39,703 bases of DNA from Candidatus Nealsoniibacteriota bacterium (GCA_030616085.1 JAUWYA010000005.1:1-39703); one strand, 5' to 3'; counted from the first letter of the stretch, positions 13,594-22,488 are shown. Made by a program: numbers and translations. Notes: generated by a model from the sequence alone, not told the origin.

Positions 13594-15124
13594 TACCATT
13601 CGTCACTCATTAACCCATATATTAGCAGCTGCCGTTAAAGAGCTCTTTCCAAGAGTTAAGCTTGGCACAGGCTCTGTCATTGAAAACGGCTTTTATTGTG
13701 ATTTTGATAATCTCAAAATTTCAGATAAAGATTTATTAAAAATTGAAAAAAAGATGAAAGAATTAATTAAAAAAGAGATAAAGCCAGATACATTTAAATT
13801 AACTAAACTGGCTGGAGCTTATTTGAAAGGAGACGAGAAAAACAAAATGCTTACAAGAATTTACGGAATAGCTTTCAATACAAAAAAAGAACTAGACCAA
13901 TATCTTAAAATGCAGGAAGAAGCAGAAAAAAGAGACCATAGAAAATTAGGCCAAAAATTAGATTTATTTAGTATTAATGAAGACATTGGAGCTGGTCTTC
14001 CTCTTTGGCATGGCAAGGGAGCTATACTTCGTCATATTATTGAAAACTATTTATATGAAGAGTTAACCTCTCAAGGTTATGAATGGCTGACTACTCCTCA
14101 CATTGGCAAGCTTTCTCTTTGGAAAACTTCTGGACACTGGGATTTCTATAAAGAAAACATCTACTCCCCTATTAAAATTGATAAAGAAGAATATCTGCTA
14201 AAACCAATGAACTGTCCTTTCCATGTTAAAGTTTACCAATCAAAAATCAGAAGTTATAAGGATTTGCCTATAAAGTTTGCTGAATTAGGAACTGTTTATA
14301 GATATGAAAAATCAGGAGTTTTGCATGGATTAACAAGAGTTCGCGGCTTTACTCAAGATGATGCTCATATCTTTTGTACCCCTGATCAGATGGAAAAAGA
14401 ATTATTCTCAATATTAAAATATGGACTTGAAATTCTCAAAACATTTGGGTTTAAAGATTATGAGATCTATCTATCCACCCGGCCTAAGAAATTTATGGGT
14501 ACTAAAAAAATGTGGCAGAAAGCTACTGACTCTTTAAAACATGCCTGTGAAAAATTAAAACTAAAATATGAACTTGATCCAGAAGGAGGAGTTTTCTATT
14601 GTCCTAAAATTGATATAAAAATCAAAGATTCTATAGGAAGACCTTGGCAGTGCAGCACCTTCCAGATTGACTTTAATTTACCAAAAGCATTTAACATTTC
14701 ATATATTGACGAAAAAGGCAAAAAGAAAGAACCAATTATGATTCACCGCGCTTTGCTTGGTTCTTTGGAAAGATTTATTGGCGTTTTGCTTGAACACTAT
14801 GAAGGAGCTTTGCCTGTTTGGCTCTCCCCTGTTCAAGCTTGGATAATTCCAATTACTTCACGTCATGAAAAATATGCCGAGGAAATAAGCAAAAAACTTG
14901 GCTCTTTTAGGACAAAACTTAAAAATGAAAATGAAACAGTTTCTAAGAAAATCAGGCAAGGAGAAATTCAGAAAATCCCTTATCTCTTAGTTGTTGGCGA
15001 TAAAGAAATGAAAACAAAATCAGTTAGAGTCAGAGAAAGAAGCAAGGGCGACATCGGAGAAATGAAGATAGATAAATTTATTGATAAAATATGGCGCAAT
15101 TATCCGAACCTACGCAAAAACTAA
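13583..15124 (+). CDS. thrS: Threonyl-tRNA synthetase lacking TGS domain and editing core
   Basis: Charges tRNA-Thr. It has 513 residues against ~640 in most bacteria. The catalytic core is intact: motif 2 around LGTVYRYEKSGVLHGLTRVR, zinc ligands Cys in MNCPFHV, His in QDDAHIF and His in IMIHRALLGSLERF, motif 3 GSLERF, and the anticodon-binding domain from ~410. Two parts are absent. The N-terminal TGS domain is missing: the protein starts directly at HSLTHILA. In the editing domain HxxxH is kept, but the sequence jumps from MKELIKKEI straight to KLTKLAGAYLKGDEKNKML, skipping ~55 residues that normally include the Cys and His of CRGPH. The start overlaps dnaE by 11 bases, which argues against a missed N terminus. 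Confidence 0.95.
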   Translation: MKLDTIRHSLTHILAAAVKELFPRVKLGTGSVIENGFYCDFDNLKISDKDLLKIEKKMKELIKKEIKPDTFKLTKLAGAYLKGDEKNKMLTRIYGIAFNTKKELDQYLKMQEEAEKRDHRKLGQKLDLFSINEDIGAGLPLWHGKGAILRHIIENYLYEELTSQGYEWLTTPHIGKLSLWKTSGHWDFYKENIYSPIKIDKEEYLLKPMNCPFHVKVYQSKIRSYKDLPIKFAELGTVYRYEKSGVLHGLTRVRGFTQDDAHIFCTPDQMEKELFSILKYGLEILKTFGFKDYEIYLSTRPKKFMGTKKMWQKATDSLKHACEKLKLKYELDPEGGVFYCPKIDIKIKDSIGRPWQCSTFQIDFNLPKAFNISYIDEKGKKKEPIMIHRALLGSLERFIGVLLEHYEGALPVWLSPVQAWIIPITSRHEKYAEEISKKLGSFRTKLKNENETVSKKIRQGEIQKIPYLLVVGDKEMKTKSVRVRERSKGDIGEMKIDKFIDKIWRNYPNLRKN

Positions 15125-16707
15125 TAGCCAGATATCAACAATGGCACCAGTCCCTTCAACCCAAAGAAGGAACAACTACCATTCATGTTGATGAAGTCGC
15201 TTCAAAAGTGGCTGCTTTTTATGAAAAAATAAGAGGGGTCATTGATTGGAAAGAAGAACATCTTTTAAAGAGAAGAGCTATTGAAAGAATATTAAAAAGA
15301 CGTTTATTTTCCAAGTTGGATTTAAGCAACGGAAATATCTTTCAAGATCCGGATATTGCAGAACCATTAGTTTTAGAATTGATAAGAGGCGGCCATTTCC
15401 CAAACGACAAGATTGAAGAATCAAAAATCCAACAAGTTCAAAAAGCAATTAATAAATACGTTTTCATTCTTAATCAAGCCAAATCGGGTCCTAAAAAATC
15501 AAAGCTTCGGCTTTACAGTTGGATTTCCGAAATTGCTGCCTGTGAAATAGAAGAAATCCTTAGTCCTGCTATTAAAGAAAGAGCTCTTATCATCTATATG
15601 TTTGAAATAATAAATCAAAGAATTAAATTAAGCGAAAAAATGAAGCTTGATGAAAATGAAAAGAATACTCAAACATATATTGCTGTACAAAAAGCTCTTT
15701 TTAATTTAGATGCTCCGGTGATAAGTTATCATATTTTAAAATATAGATATCCAGAATGGAATAATCTTTCTGAAGATCAATTTAATGAATTTGCCGAGAA
15801 TATTCATTCTATTAAAGAAAACTTGGAAAAAGATTTAGATCATCCTTTTGGCGATAAATTTTACCGAATATGCGAAAAATATGACACACCCTTTCTGCTT
15901 TTAGGAGATCTTCTTTCTAAAAATCCAACAGAGGCTAAAGAAAAGCTTTCAGATCCAGAATTACTAGAAGCATTAATTACAGCTCATTACAACCAAAGGG
16001 TTAAAACATTAAAGAAAAGATTGGGACGAGCTGCTTTTTACGCAACCTTATCAATCTTTCTTACTAATATTGTTTCTCTTTTGCTTATAGAGATGCCCTT
16101 TAATAAATGGATTACTGGATATTTCTTTAATTACTGGGCTATTACAATAGATATTATAGGCCCTACTTTTTTAATGTTTTTATTGGTTATAACCATTAAA
16201 CCGCCAAAAAAAGAAAACCTTCCAAAGGTGTTAATGGAAGTTATGAAAAGTGTTTATGGAAAAGACAAGAAAGATGTTTATGAAATAAAGAGATTTAGAA
16301 AAAGAAACATTATATTTGAAGTCGTTATTAATCTCTTCTATCTTTTAGGATTTATTGCTATTCTTGCTTTAATAGTATGGGGTCTTTATCAAGTAAACTT
16401 CCCTCCTCTTTCTTACGTAATATTTGTTGTTTTCTTGTCGTTAATTGCTTTTGCTGGAGCAAAAATCAGACAAAGAGCAAAAGAACTGCAAGTAATTGAA
16501 GAGAAAGAAACTCTATTTCATCTCTTTATTGACCCTTTTGCTGTTCCGGTTATTCAATTAGGAAAATGGCTAACTAATAAATGGAAAAGATACAATGTTA
16601 TAGCCGTCTTCTTCTCTGCTCTAATTGATATGCCCTTTACTATATTTGTAGAATTCATTGAACAATGGCGCTATTTTCTTAAAGAAAAGAAGGAAAAGAT
16701 TCACTAA
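15091..16707 (+). CDS. Conserved-looking membrane protein, unknown function
   Basis: I do not recognise this 538-residue protein. Residues 1-305 look soluble and helical, rich in Lys/Glu/Leu, with a basic stretch near 60-75 (LLKRRAIERILKRRLF). Four membrane helices follow in two pairs (~310-330 and ~343-367; ~408-430 and ~438-457), then a basic C-terminal part with another weakly hydrophobic stretch (~500-520). There is no signal peptide, so the large N-terminal domain is probably cytoplasmic. The start ATG at 15091 overlaps thrS by 34 bases, and the stop shares a base with the start of miaB-miaA (TAATG), so it is translationally tied into the operon. Its length, clean frame and codon use support a real gene. 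No enzymatic motif is visible. Confidence 0.8.
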   Translation: MAQLSEPTQKLIARYQQWHQSLQPKEGTTTIHVDEVASKVAAFYEKIRGVIDWKEEHLLKRRAIERILKRRLFSKLDLSNGNIFQDPDIAEPLVLELIRGGHFPNDKIEESKIQQVQKAINKYVFILNQAKSGPKKSKLRLYSWISEIAACEIEEILSPAIKERALIIYMFEIINQRIKLSEKMKLDENEKNTQTYIAVQKALFNLDAPVISYHILKYRYPEWNNLSEDQFNEFAENIHSIKENLEKDLDHPFGDKFYRICEKYDTPFLLLGDLLSKNPTEAKEKLSDPELLEALITAHYNQRVKTLKKRLGRAAFYATLSIFLTNIVSLLLIEMPFNKWITGYFFNYWAITIDIIGPTFLMFLLVITIKPPKKENLPKVLMEVMKSVYGKDKKDVYEIKRFRKRNIIFEVVINLFYLLGFIAILALIVWGLYQVNFPPLSYVIFVVFLSLIAFAGAKIRQRAKELQVIEEKETLFHLFIDPFAVPVIQLGKWLTNKWKRYNVIAVFFSALIDMPFTIFVEFIEQWRYFLKEKKEKIH

Positions 16708-18587
16708 TGAAATACCACATAATTACATTTGGCTGCCAGATGAATAAGGCAGATTCAGAGAAGATTACAGCGGTTTTAGAGAATAAAGGATATAAAGCAG
16801 CCTCAAAAATTAATGAGGCTGATTTGATTGTAGTGAATATGTGTTCTGTAAGACAATCAGCTGTTGATAGGGTTTATGGTTTGCTGCCGAAATTTAAAAA
16901 ATTCAAAATTCAAAATTCAAAATTCAAAATTCTACTGACTGGCTGTATATTAAAAAAAGACAAAAAGAAATTCGCAAAACTATTTGATGAAATCATTGAT
17001 GTAAAGGATTTAATTAAAAACATAAAATCAAAATATTCTAACAATTCCTCTGCATCAATTCCAATAATGACCGGGTGTAATAATTTCTGCTCTTATTGCG
17101 TTGTTCCCTATACTAGAGGCAAAGAAACCTCCAGACCATTAAAAGAAATTACTTGCGAAGTAGAAGGTTTAGTTAAAAGAGGAATTAAAGAAATCTGGCT
17201 CTTAGGCCAAAATGTAAACAGCTATAAATATGGTTTTTCTAAACTGCTCAGAGCAGTCAATAAAATTCCAGGAAAATTCTGTATCAGATTTACTTCTTCT
17301 CATCCTAAGGATTTTTCAGATGATTTGATTGAAGCAATGGCTGAATGCAAAAAAGTAGCAAAATACTTAAATTTGCCGGTTCAATCAGGAGACGATAAAA
17401 TTCTAAGAAAAATGAATCGGCCATATACTGTTAAACAATATAAGAACTTAGTTAAAAGGATTAGAAAAAAGATCCCAGATATTAATTTATCAACAGATGT
17501 AATTGTTGGCTTTCCCGGAGAAACAAAAAAGCAGTTTGAGAATACTGTAAAATTATTTAAAGAAATTAAATACGATATAGCTTATATAAACAAATATTCT
17601 CCCCGATCAGGCACAGCAGCGGCCGAACTAAAAGATAATGTTTCTCCCCAAGAAAAAAAACGCCGGGAGAAGATCTTAGAAAAAACCTTAAAACAGAAAT
17701 CTCAAAAAAAGAAACTAATCGTTATTTTAGGACTAACAGCTTCAGGAAAAACAGACCTATCAATTAAACTTGCCAAGAAATTCAATGGCGAAATTGTTTC
17801 TGCTGATTCAAGGCAAGTATATAAAGGAATGAATATTGGAAGCGGCAAAGTAACTAAAAAAGAAATGGAAGGTATCCCCCATTATCTTTTAGATGTTGTT
17901 TCTCCAAAAAGAAAATTCACTGTTGTCCAATATAAAAATCTGGCTCTAAAAGCTATTGAAAAGACCCAGAAGAAAAATAATCTGCCTATTTTAACAGGAG
18001 GAACCGCCTTTTATATCCAGGCAGTAGTTGATGGGATTGATATTCCAGAAGTAAAACCTGATTGGAAACTAAGAAAAGAACTTGAGAAAAAACATACTCA
18101 AGAACTCTTTAAAATGTTAAAAAAGCTTGATCCTCGTCGAGCTAAAACCATTGAAGGTAAAAATAAAAGAAGATTGATAAGAGCATTAGAAATTGTTATT
18201 AAAACTAAAAAACCAGTTCCCCTGCTCAAAAAGAAACAGCCTCAATTTGAAGTTTTAATATTAGGAATTAAAAAAAGCCCTAAAGAACTTAAAGAGCGAA
18301 TTAAGAAAAGATTATTAAAACGACTAAAGCAAGGAATGATAGCTGAAGTTAAAGGATTGAAAAAATCAGGTGTTTCTTGGAAACGTTTAGAAGAATTTGG
18401 TTTGGAATATAGATATATCGCTTTATATCTTCAAAACAAAATCACTAAAAAAGAAATGATGGATAGAATCCAAAAAGAAAGCGAACATTTTGCCAAACGC
18501 CAAATGACCTGGTTCAAGCGCGACAAACGAATCAAATGGGTTAAAGATTATAAAGAAGCTGAAAATTTATTAAAGAAGTTTCTTTAA
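16707..18587 (+). CDS. miaB-miaA: MiaB-MiaA fusion: tRNA A37 methylthiotransferase plus dimethylallyltransferase
   Basis: One 626-residue frame holding both enzymes that make ms2i6A37. Residues 1-~330 are MiaB: the N-terminal cluster cysteines are C10, C46 and C80, and the radical-SAM CxxxCxxC is C124/C128/C131 (GCNNFCSYC), followed by VVPYTRGKE, LLGQNVNSY and the end of the radical-SAM barrel. The TRAM domain that normally ends MiaB is absent. After a Lys-rich linker (~325-336) MiaA begins: P-loop GLTASGKT at 342-349, SADSRQVYKGMNIGS, LTGGTAFYIQAVVDG and the C-terminal RQMTWFKRD. MiaA acts first (i6A), MiaB second (ms2), so product transfer within one chain is plausible. Five AAAATTC heptamers (16898-16932) are read in frame. 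The last 18 bases overlap gatB tail to tail. Confidence 0.93.
   Translation: MKYHIITFGCQMNKADSEKITAVLENKGYKAASKINEADLIVVNMCSVRQSAVDRVYGLLPKFKKFKIQNSKFKILLTGCILKKDKKKFAKLFDEIIDVKDLIKNIKSKYSNNSSASIPIMTGCNNFCSYCVVPYTRGKETSRPLKEITCEVEGLVKRGIKEIWLLGQNVNSYKYGFSKLLRAVNKIPGKFCIRFTSSHPKDFSDDLIEAMAECKKVAKYLNLPVQSGDDKILRKMNRPYTVKQYKNLVKRIRKKIPDINLSTDVIVGFPGETKKQFENTVKLFKEIKYDIAYINKYSPRSGTAAAELKDNVSPQEKKRREKILEKTLKQKSQKKKLIVILGLTASGKTDLSIKLAKKFNGEIVSADSRQVYKGMNIGSGKVTKKEMEGIPHYLLDVVSPKRKFTVVQYKNLALKAIEKTQKKNNLPILTGGTAFYIQAVVDGIDIPEVKPDWKLRKELEKKHTQELFKMLKKLDPRRAKTIEGKNKRRLIRALEIVIKTKKPVPLLKKKQPQFEVLILGIKKSPKELKERIKKRLLKRLKQGMIAEVKGLKKSGVSWKRLEEFGLEYRYIALYLQNKITKKEMMDRIQKESEHFAKRQMTWFKRDKRIKWVKDYKEAENLLKKFL
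16898..16932 (+). repeat. Five tandem AAAATTC heptamers inside miaB
   Basis: Perfect 7-base tandem repeat, 35 bases, coding part of KFKIQNSKFKI between the second and third cluster cysteines. gatA has the same size of tract (36501-36535) made of a related heptamer. Confidence 0.9.
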
Positions 18588-20024
18588 TAACTTCTGAACA
18601 GTGTCTGGTTTTGCGCGGCCGCGAGTGGCTGCCATTACCTGTCCTGCCAAAAACTGCAGGGCATTTTCTTTTCCTTTTCTATAATCTTCAACTGCTTTGG
18701 GATTTTTGGAAATTACCTGTTTAATAATATCCTCAATCTCACCTGTATCAGTTAGTTGAGTTAAGCCTTTTTCTTCAATAATATGAGAAGGATCAGCTTT
18801 GGTCTCAAACATCTCTTTCAAAACCTGCTTAGCAGTCTTGCTTGATATTTCCCCTTTATAAATTAAAGTTATCAATTCAGCAAAGTTTTCTGGAGTAATT
18901 TTGCTTTCTAATTCGGAAATTGAGGCCTTTCCAAATAATGACCAGAAATCAGTAATAATATAGCTTACAGCAAGCTTAACTAATTTTTGATAATCAGCCT
19001 GTTTAAGCCAATTGCTCAATTCTGACATTACTTTTTCAAAATATTTACCTAAATCTTTGTTAGAAATAAAAATCTCAATTGCCTTTTCATCTAAATTATA
19101 TTCGTAAGCTAACCTTATTCTCTTCGCCTGAAGAAGTTCTGGAATTTCTCCTTGAATATTTTGAATAAACTTTTTATCTAAATGAAGTGTTGGCAAATCC
19201 GGCTCTGGGAGATATCTATAATCATGGGCTTCTTCTTTTTCTCGCTGACTGATTGTTATTCCTTTTTTCTCATCCCAACCGCGAGTTTCCTGAACAATCT
19301 TTTTCCCTTCATCTAAAAGCTCTGTTTGTCTTTTAATTTCATAATCAATTGATTGTTCAACGCTTCTAAATGAATTCAAATTCTTAATCTCTACTTTTGT
19401 CCCCATATTCTTACCCTTGCCTAAACTAATATTCACTTCTACTCTCATCTGCCCTTTTTCCATGTCTGCGTCAGAAACTCCAAGATATTTTAGAATTAAT
19501 CTTAGTTCTTGGGCAAATTTCCTTGCCTGTTTTCCTGAAGTTAAATCCGGCTCAGTAACCATTTCCATCAAAGGAATCCCAGCCCTATTAAAATCAACTA
19601 AAGAGCTCTTTTCTTGGTGAATTAATCGCCCAGTATCTTCCTCAAGATGAACTCTTGTTATACGGACTTTTTTAACTTGTGCTGAGCCTGTTGAAGTATC
19701 AATCTCTAAATAGGCCTGTTTGCAAAACGGCTTATCATATTGAGATATTTGGTATCCTTTTGGTAAATCAGGATAAAAATAATTCTTCCTATCAAATTTA
19801 GAAGTCTCGGGAATATTACAATTTAAAGCTAAACCAGTTTTTATCGTTTTTCTTACTGCTTCTTTATTAATGACAGGGAGCGTTCCTGGTTGTGCAGTGC
19901 AAACAGGACAAATATTATAATTAGGCCTTTTCTCATCAGGATCATTCTTACAAGAACAAAACATTTTGCTCTTGGTTTTTAATTCAACATGAATTTCCAG
20001 GCCTACTATTAGCTTATATTCCAT
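18570..20024 (-). CDS. gatB: Asp-tRNA(Asn)/Glu-tRNA(Gln) amidotransferase subunit B
   Basis: Tailed-tRNA-binding kinase subunit of GatCAB, which converts Glu-tRNA(Gln) and/or Asp-tRNA(Asn) to the amides. It has 484 residues, full length. Signatures: VGLEIHVELKTKSKMFCSC at the N terminus with zinc-type cysteines (CSC, then CPVC at ~39-42), PGTLPVIN, FDRKNYFYPDLPKGYQISQY (~81-100), HLEEDTGRL and DFNRAGIPLMEMVTEPD. The C-terminal YqeY-like tail domain ends in QVMAATRGRAKPDTVQKLL. gatC and gatA lie 16 kb away (35834-37560), so the complex is encoded in two places. It is the last gene after tmk-thyA-folA and converges with miaB-miaA. Confidence 0.96.
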   Translation of the reverse strand: MEYKLIVGLEIHVELKTKSKMFCSCKNDPDEKRPNYNICPVCTAQPGTLPVINKEAVRKTIKTGLALNCNIPETSKFDRKNYFYPDLPKGYQISQYDKPFCKQAYLEIDTSTGSAQVKKVRITRVHLEEDTGRLIHQEKSSLVDFNRAGIPLMEMVTEPDLTSGKQARKFAQELRLILKYLGVSDADMEKGQMRVEVNISLGKGKNMGTKVEIKNLNSFRSVEQSIDYEIKRQTELLDEGKKIVQETRGWDEKKGITISQREKEEAHDYRYLPEPDLPTLHLDKKFIQNIQGEIPELLQAKRIRLAYEYNLDEKAIEIFISNKDLGKYFEKVMSELSNWLKQADYQKLVKLAVSYIITDFWSLFGKASISELESKITPENFAELITLIYKGEISSKTAKQVLKEMFETKADPSHIIEEKGLTQLTDTGEIEDIIKQVISKNPKAVEDYRKGKENALQFLAGQVMAATRGRAKPDTVQKLLKKLL

Positions 20025-20036
20025 AGAAAATTAAAC

Positions 20037-20525
20037 TTATTTTTTTCTCTCTAAAACGACAAAAGAATAAGGATAGATGTTTTTTTTATCTGGTTTATTA
20101 TCTATTCTTTTTATTTCTTTCCATTGATTAATATCAAACTTTGGAAAATATGTATCTCCTTTAAAATTATGGTGAACAAATGTTAAATACAATCTATCTG
20201 CTAGCGGCAAAAACTGCTTATAAACAGACGCTCCGCCCGCTATCATTACCTCTTCATCTTTCCCTGCCTCTTCTAAAGCCTTTTCTATTGAAGTTACTAC
20301 CACGCATCCCTTTGCCTTATAATCTTTGTCATGGCTTAAAATAATATTCTTTCTATTTGGTAAAGCTTTTCCAATTGATTCAAAAGTTTTAGCTCCCATA
20401 ATAATCGGCTTTCCAAGAGTAGTTTTTCTAAAATATTTCATATCAGCCGGTAAATTCCAGGGCAAAGAATTCTTATCTCCAATCACCATATTATCTGCCA
20501 TTGCGACTATTATTGAAATAATCAT
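20037..20525 (-). CDS. folA: Dihydrofolate reductase
   Basis: Reduces dihydrofolate to tetrahydrofolate with NADPH, regenerating the cofactor that ThyA oxidises. It has 162 residues from the ATG at 20525 (MIISIIVAMADN), four bases after the thyA stop; a longer frame adds 17 residues of thyA-overlapping sequence and is unlikely. Signatures: VIGDKNSLPWNLPADMKYF with the catalytic acidic residue in the LPADMKYF helix (Asp ~27), GKPIIMGAKTFESIGKALP and IAGGASVYKQFLPLADRLYL. It lies in tmk-thyA-folA, a compact dTMP operon. Confidence 0.94.
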   Translation of the reverse strand: MIISIIVAMADNMVIGDKNSLPWNLPADMKYFRKTTLGKPIIMGAKTFESIGKALPNRKNIILSHDKDYKAKGCVVVTSIEKALEEAGKDEEVMIAGGASVYKQFLPLADRLYLTFVHHNFKGDTYFPKFDINQWKEIKRIDNKPDKKNIYPYSFVVLERKK

Positions 20526-20529
20526 AATA

Positions 20530-21354
20530 TTACACTGCCAGTTCGGCCTTAATAGATGGATGGCAATTATAATCAATTAATTTAATATCTTCCATTTTAA
20601 AGTCATCTATATTTTTTATCTCTGGATTAAGCCATAATTTAGGCAAAGTCATTGGCTCTCTGGTTAATTGTTCTTTTACTTGATCAAAATGATTTAAATA
20701 AATATGAGCGTCTCCTAAAGTATGGACGAATTCCCAGGGCTCCAAACCCACAACTTGAGCTATCATATGTAAAAGCAGAGAATAAGAAGCAATGTTAAAT
20801 GGCACGCCTAAGAAAGTATCACAACTGCGCTGGTACATATATAAAGAAAGCTTTCCTTTAACAGAGAAAAAATGAAAAAGAAGATGACAAGGAGGTAAAG
20901 CCATCATATCTATTTCTCCTGGGTTCCAAGCAGAAACTATTATTCTTCTATCATGAGGATTTTCTTTTAATTTTTTAATCACATTAGCAATTTGATCAAT
21001 TGGTTCTTCAGAATAAGGAGATTTCCATTTCCTCCATTGAACTCCATAAATACGACCTACATCTCCATCAAATTTAGCTTTTGGCTTCCAATAATCAGAA
21101 TAAGCATTACCATCCCAAATATGAGAGCCTAGCTCCTGAAGTTTTTTAACATCGTTGCTTCCGCTTAAAAACCATAAAAGTTCTGCTTTCATTGATTTAA
21201 AAGCCAACTTTTTAGTAGTAACTGCTGGAAAACCATCAGCCATATTAAATCTCATTTGAATTCCAAAATAAGCTCTGGAGCCAATGCCTGTTCTATCCGG
21301 CCTGTCAATCCCCTTCTCCATTATAAGTTTTAATGCATCAATATATTGTTTCAT
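20530..21354 (-). CDS. thyA: Thymidylate synthase (ThyA type)
   Basis: Methylates dUMP to dTMP using methylene-tetrahydrofolate. It has 274 residues from the ATG at 21354, which overlaps the tmk stop (ATGA) and so decides the start. Key sites: DRTGIGSRAYFG near residue 16, LLWFLSGSNDVKKL (~59-72), the catalytic Cys in ALPPCHLLFHFF (~150), RSCDTFLGVPFNIASY (~171-186) and HTLGDAHIYLNH. The C terminus is IKAELAV, the usual mobile end. Together with FolA, Tmk and the dCMP deaminase at 22555-23049 it forms a full route from dCMP to dTDP. Confidence 0.97.
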   Translation of the reverse strand: MKQYIDALKLIMEKGIDRPDRTGIGSRAYFGIQMRFNMADGFPAVTTKKLAFKSMKAELLWFLSGSNDVKKLQELGSHIWDGNAYSDYWKPKAKFDGDVGRIYGVQWRKWKSPYSEEPIDQIANVIKKLKENPHDRRIIVSAWNPGEIDMMALPPCHLLFHFFSVKGKLSLYMYQRSCDTFLGVPFNIASYSLLLHMIAQVVGLEPWEFVHTLGDAHIYLNHFDQVKEQLTREPMTLPKLWLNPEIKNIDDFKMEDIKLIDYNCHPSIKAELAV

Positions 21355-22133
21355 AATATTCCTTCCACTAATTTCCAAACTTTCTCATGAATTACTTCTG
21401 GAGGCAATAATTTTTCATTCTTTATGCATTCTATAATCTTAAACTCTTTGGGAAATAACTCAGCTGCATGCAAATACGATTTCAAAGTATCTTCCAAGTG
21501 CTTTTTGTCCTTTTCGTGGATATCTTTTTTCTCGCTTCTTCCCAAATAAGCTTTTCTTCTTGCTTTTTTTTCTTTATCAGTTATTTTGTGAGCTAATTTT
21601 AAAGAAAAAGCAGGCGATGTTTTAAGAATAAGATTATAATTGGGCTTAGGAATTTTTAAGATTTTGTATTCTAAATGATAAAGCCAGTCAAAATATTTTT
21701 TTCTTTCTTTTCTATTTTTTATCTTACCTCCTTGATGACCAATATTTGAAGCAAGATATCTATCAGCAATAACTATTTTTCCATCCTTTAGCCATTTCCT
21801 TATCTTAAAACCAGCATCGTATCTATCGCAAGCATAAAAAATAGAACCCCTATAAGGTCCCACTTCTTCTGCAGTGCCGTATTTCCCTCTCAAATACTCA
21901 TCAACCAGCCAGGCTGGTTTTTCGCCATGTCGGGGAAAATCAATTATTTCTACTTTATATCCTTCGCGTCTTAAACGTTTGATTAATAACTTAGACTGAG
22001 TTGACTTGCCTGACCCATCAAGTCCTTCAAGAACTATAAATTTTCCCGCCCCGTTAGAAATTTTGTTGCTTTTAGAAATTTCTTTTTTAGCCTCGTTATT
22101 TCTAACGGGGCCCGGATAAAAATTCTTCATCAT
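21351..22133 (-). CDS. tmk: Thymidylate kinase with a repeat-derived N-terminal extension
   Basis: Phosphorylates dTMP to dTDP. The frame has 260 residues. The enzyme proper begins at about residue 31 (KFIVLEGLDGSGKSTQ, P-loop GLDGSGKS); RYDAGFKIRKW, IADRYLASNIGHQGG and a Lys/Arg-rich lid region (~185-205) follow. The first ~30 residues (MMKNFYPGPVRNNEAKK...) have no counterpart in the family and are encoded by a palindromic element at 22048-22111, which apparently inserted in frame between start codon and P-loop. I see no alternative ATG immediately before KFIVLEG. The lid is longer than in E. coli. It is first in the tmk-thyA-folA cluster and divergent from the RNA unit at 22243-22527. Confidence 0.9.
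   Translation of the reverse strand: MMKNFYPGPVRNNEAKKEISKSNKISNGAGKFIVLEGLDGSGKSTQSKLLIKRLRREGYKVEIIDFPRHGEKPAWLVDEYLRGKYGTAEEVGPYRGSIFYACDRYDAGFKIRKWLKDGKIVIADRYLASNIGHQGGKIKNRKERKKYFDWLYHLEYKILKIPKPNYNLILKTSPAFSLKLAHKITDKEKKARRKAYLGRSEKKDIHEKDKKHLEDTLKSYLHAAELFPKEFKIIECIKNEKLLPPEVIHEKVWKLVEGIL
22048..22111. repeat. Palindromic element read into the tmk N terminus
   Basis: Perfect 14-base inverted repeat GCCCCGTTAGAAAT ... ATTTCTAACGGGGC, with an inner alternative hairpin GCCTCGTTA/TAACGGGGC. The same outer motif bounds 35181-35250, and a related one bounds 35760-35841. Confidence 0.85.
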
Positions 22134-22207
22134 AATACTTTAATATATCACAACCAATTCAAAAATAAAAGAAGAATTACCGAAAATAGTAAAATGGTCA
22201 AAAAGGG

Positions 22208-22236
22208 TTGACAAGGTTTTTATAATATGCTAATAT
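22208..22236 (+). promoter_or_regulatory. Promoter of the 22243-22527 RNA unit
   Basis: TTGACA, 17-base spacer ending in TGC, TAATAT. Confidence 0.8.
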
Positions 22237-22331
22237 GGAGATATCAGAAAAAAGTGTATTTTGCTCTTTTAACCAGGGCGTTTATTCGCCCACAACCCGC
22301 CGCTGAAACCGGCAGAAAGGAAGCGTGCTAT

Positions 22332-22415
22332 ATGCGAGCGCAAAATCATCCAACAAAAAGAACCCTATTAAGTAATTCGACGACAATTGCCCGGACGACC
22401 TACGAAGTAACCTGA
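22332..22415 (+). CDS. Possible 27-residue ORF inside the RNA unit
   Basis: ATG preceded by AAAGGAAG at ten bases; the peptide starts MRAQNHPTKRT and ends TTYEVT, polar and without a membrane segment. It could be a leader or small protein, or chance within a structured RNA. The longer frame from 22227 begins upstream of the probable transcription start and is rejected. Confidence 0.25.
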   Translation: MRAQNHPTKRTLLSNSTTIARTTYEVT

Positions 22416-22488
22416 CCGGGTTGCGGCGACCCGCCGGTGAAAAGGCAACACCGGCGAAATAGGCGATATTACATCGCCTAAACTAAAA

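Noticed and set aside
16898-16932. Possible CRISPR-like or short-spacer array
   Set aside because: Pure 7-base tandem repeats without spacers inside a coding region; no cas genes and no spacer-separated repeats anywhere in the window.
20526-20576. N-terminal extension of dihydrofolate reductase
   Set aside because: It would overlap the thyA 3' end by ~45 bases and adds residues not found in the family; the ATG at 20525 matches the usual DHFR start.
22290-22345. SRP RNA or RNase P RNA within the 22243-22527 unit because of GGCAGAAAGGAAGC
   Set aside because: The SRP domain IV pattern with the GGAA loop and AGCAG bulge, and the RNase P conserved regions, cannot be fitted.
22227-22415. 62-residue plus-strand ORF
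   Set aside because: Its start overlaps the promoter spacer and -10 box, before the probable transcription start; only the last 27 codons could be translated.
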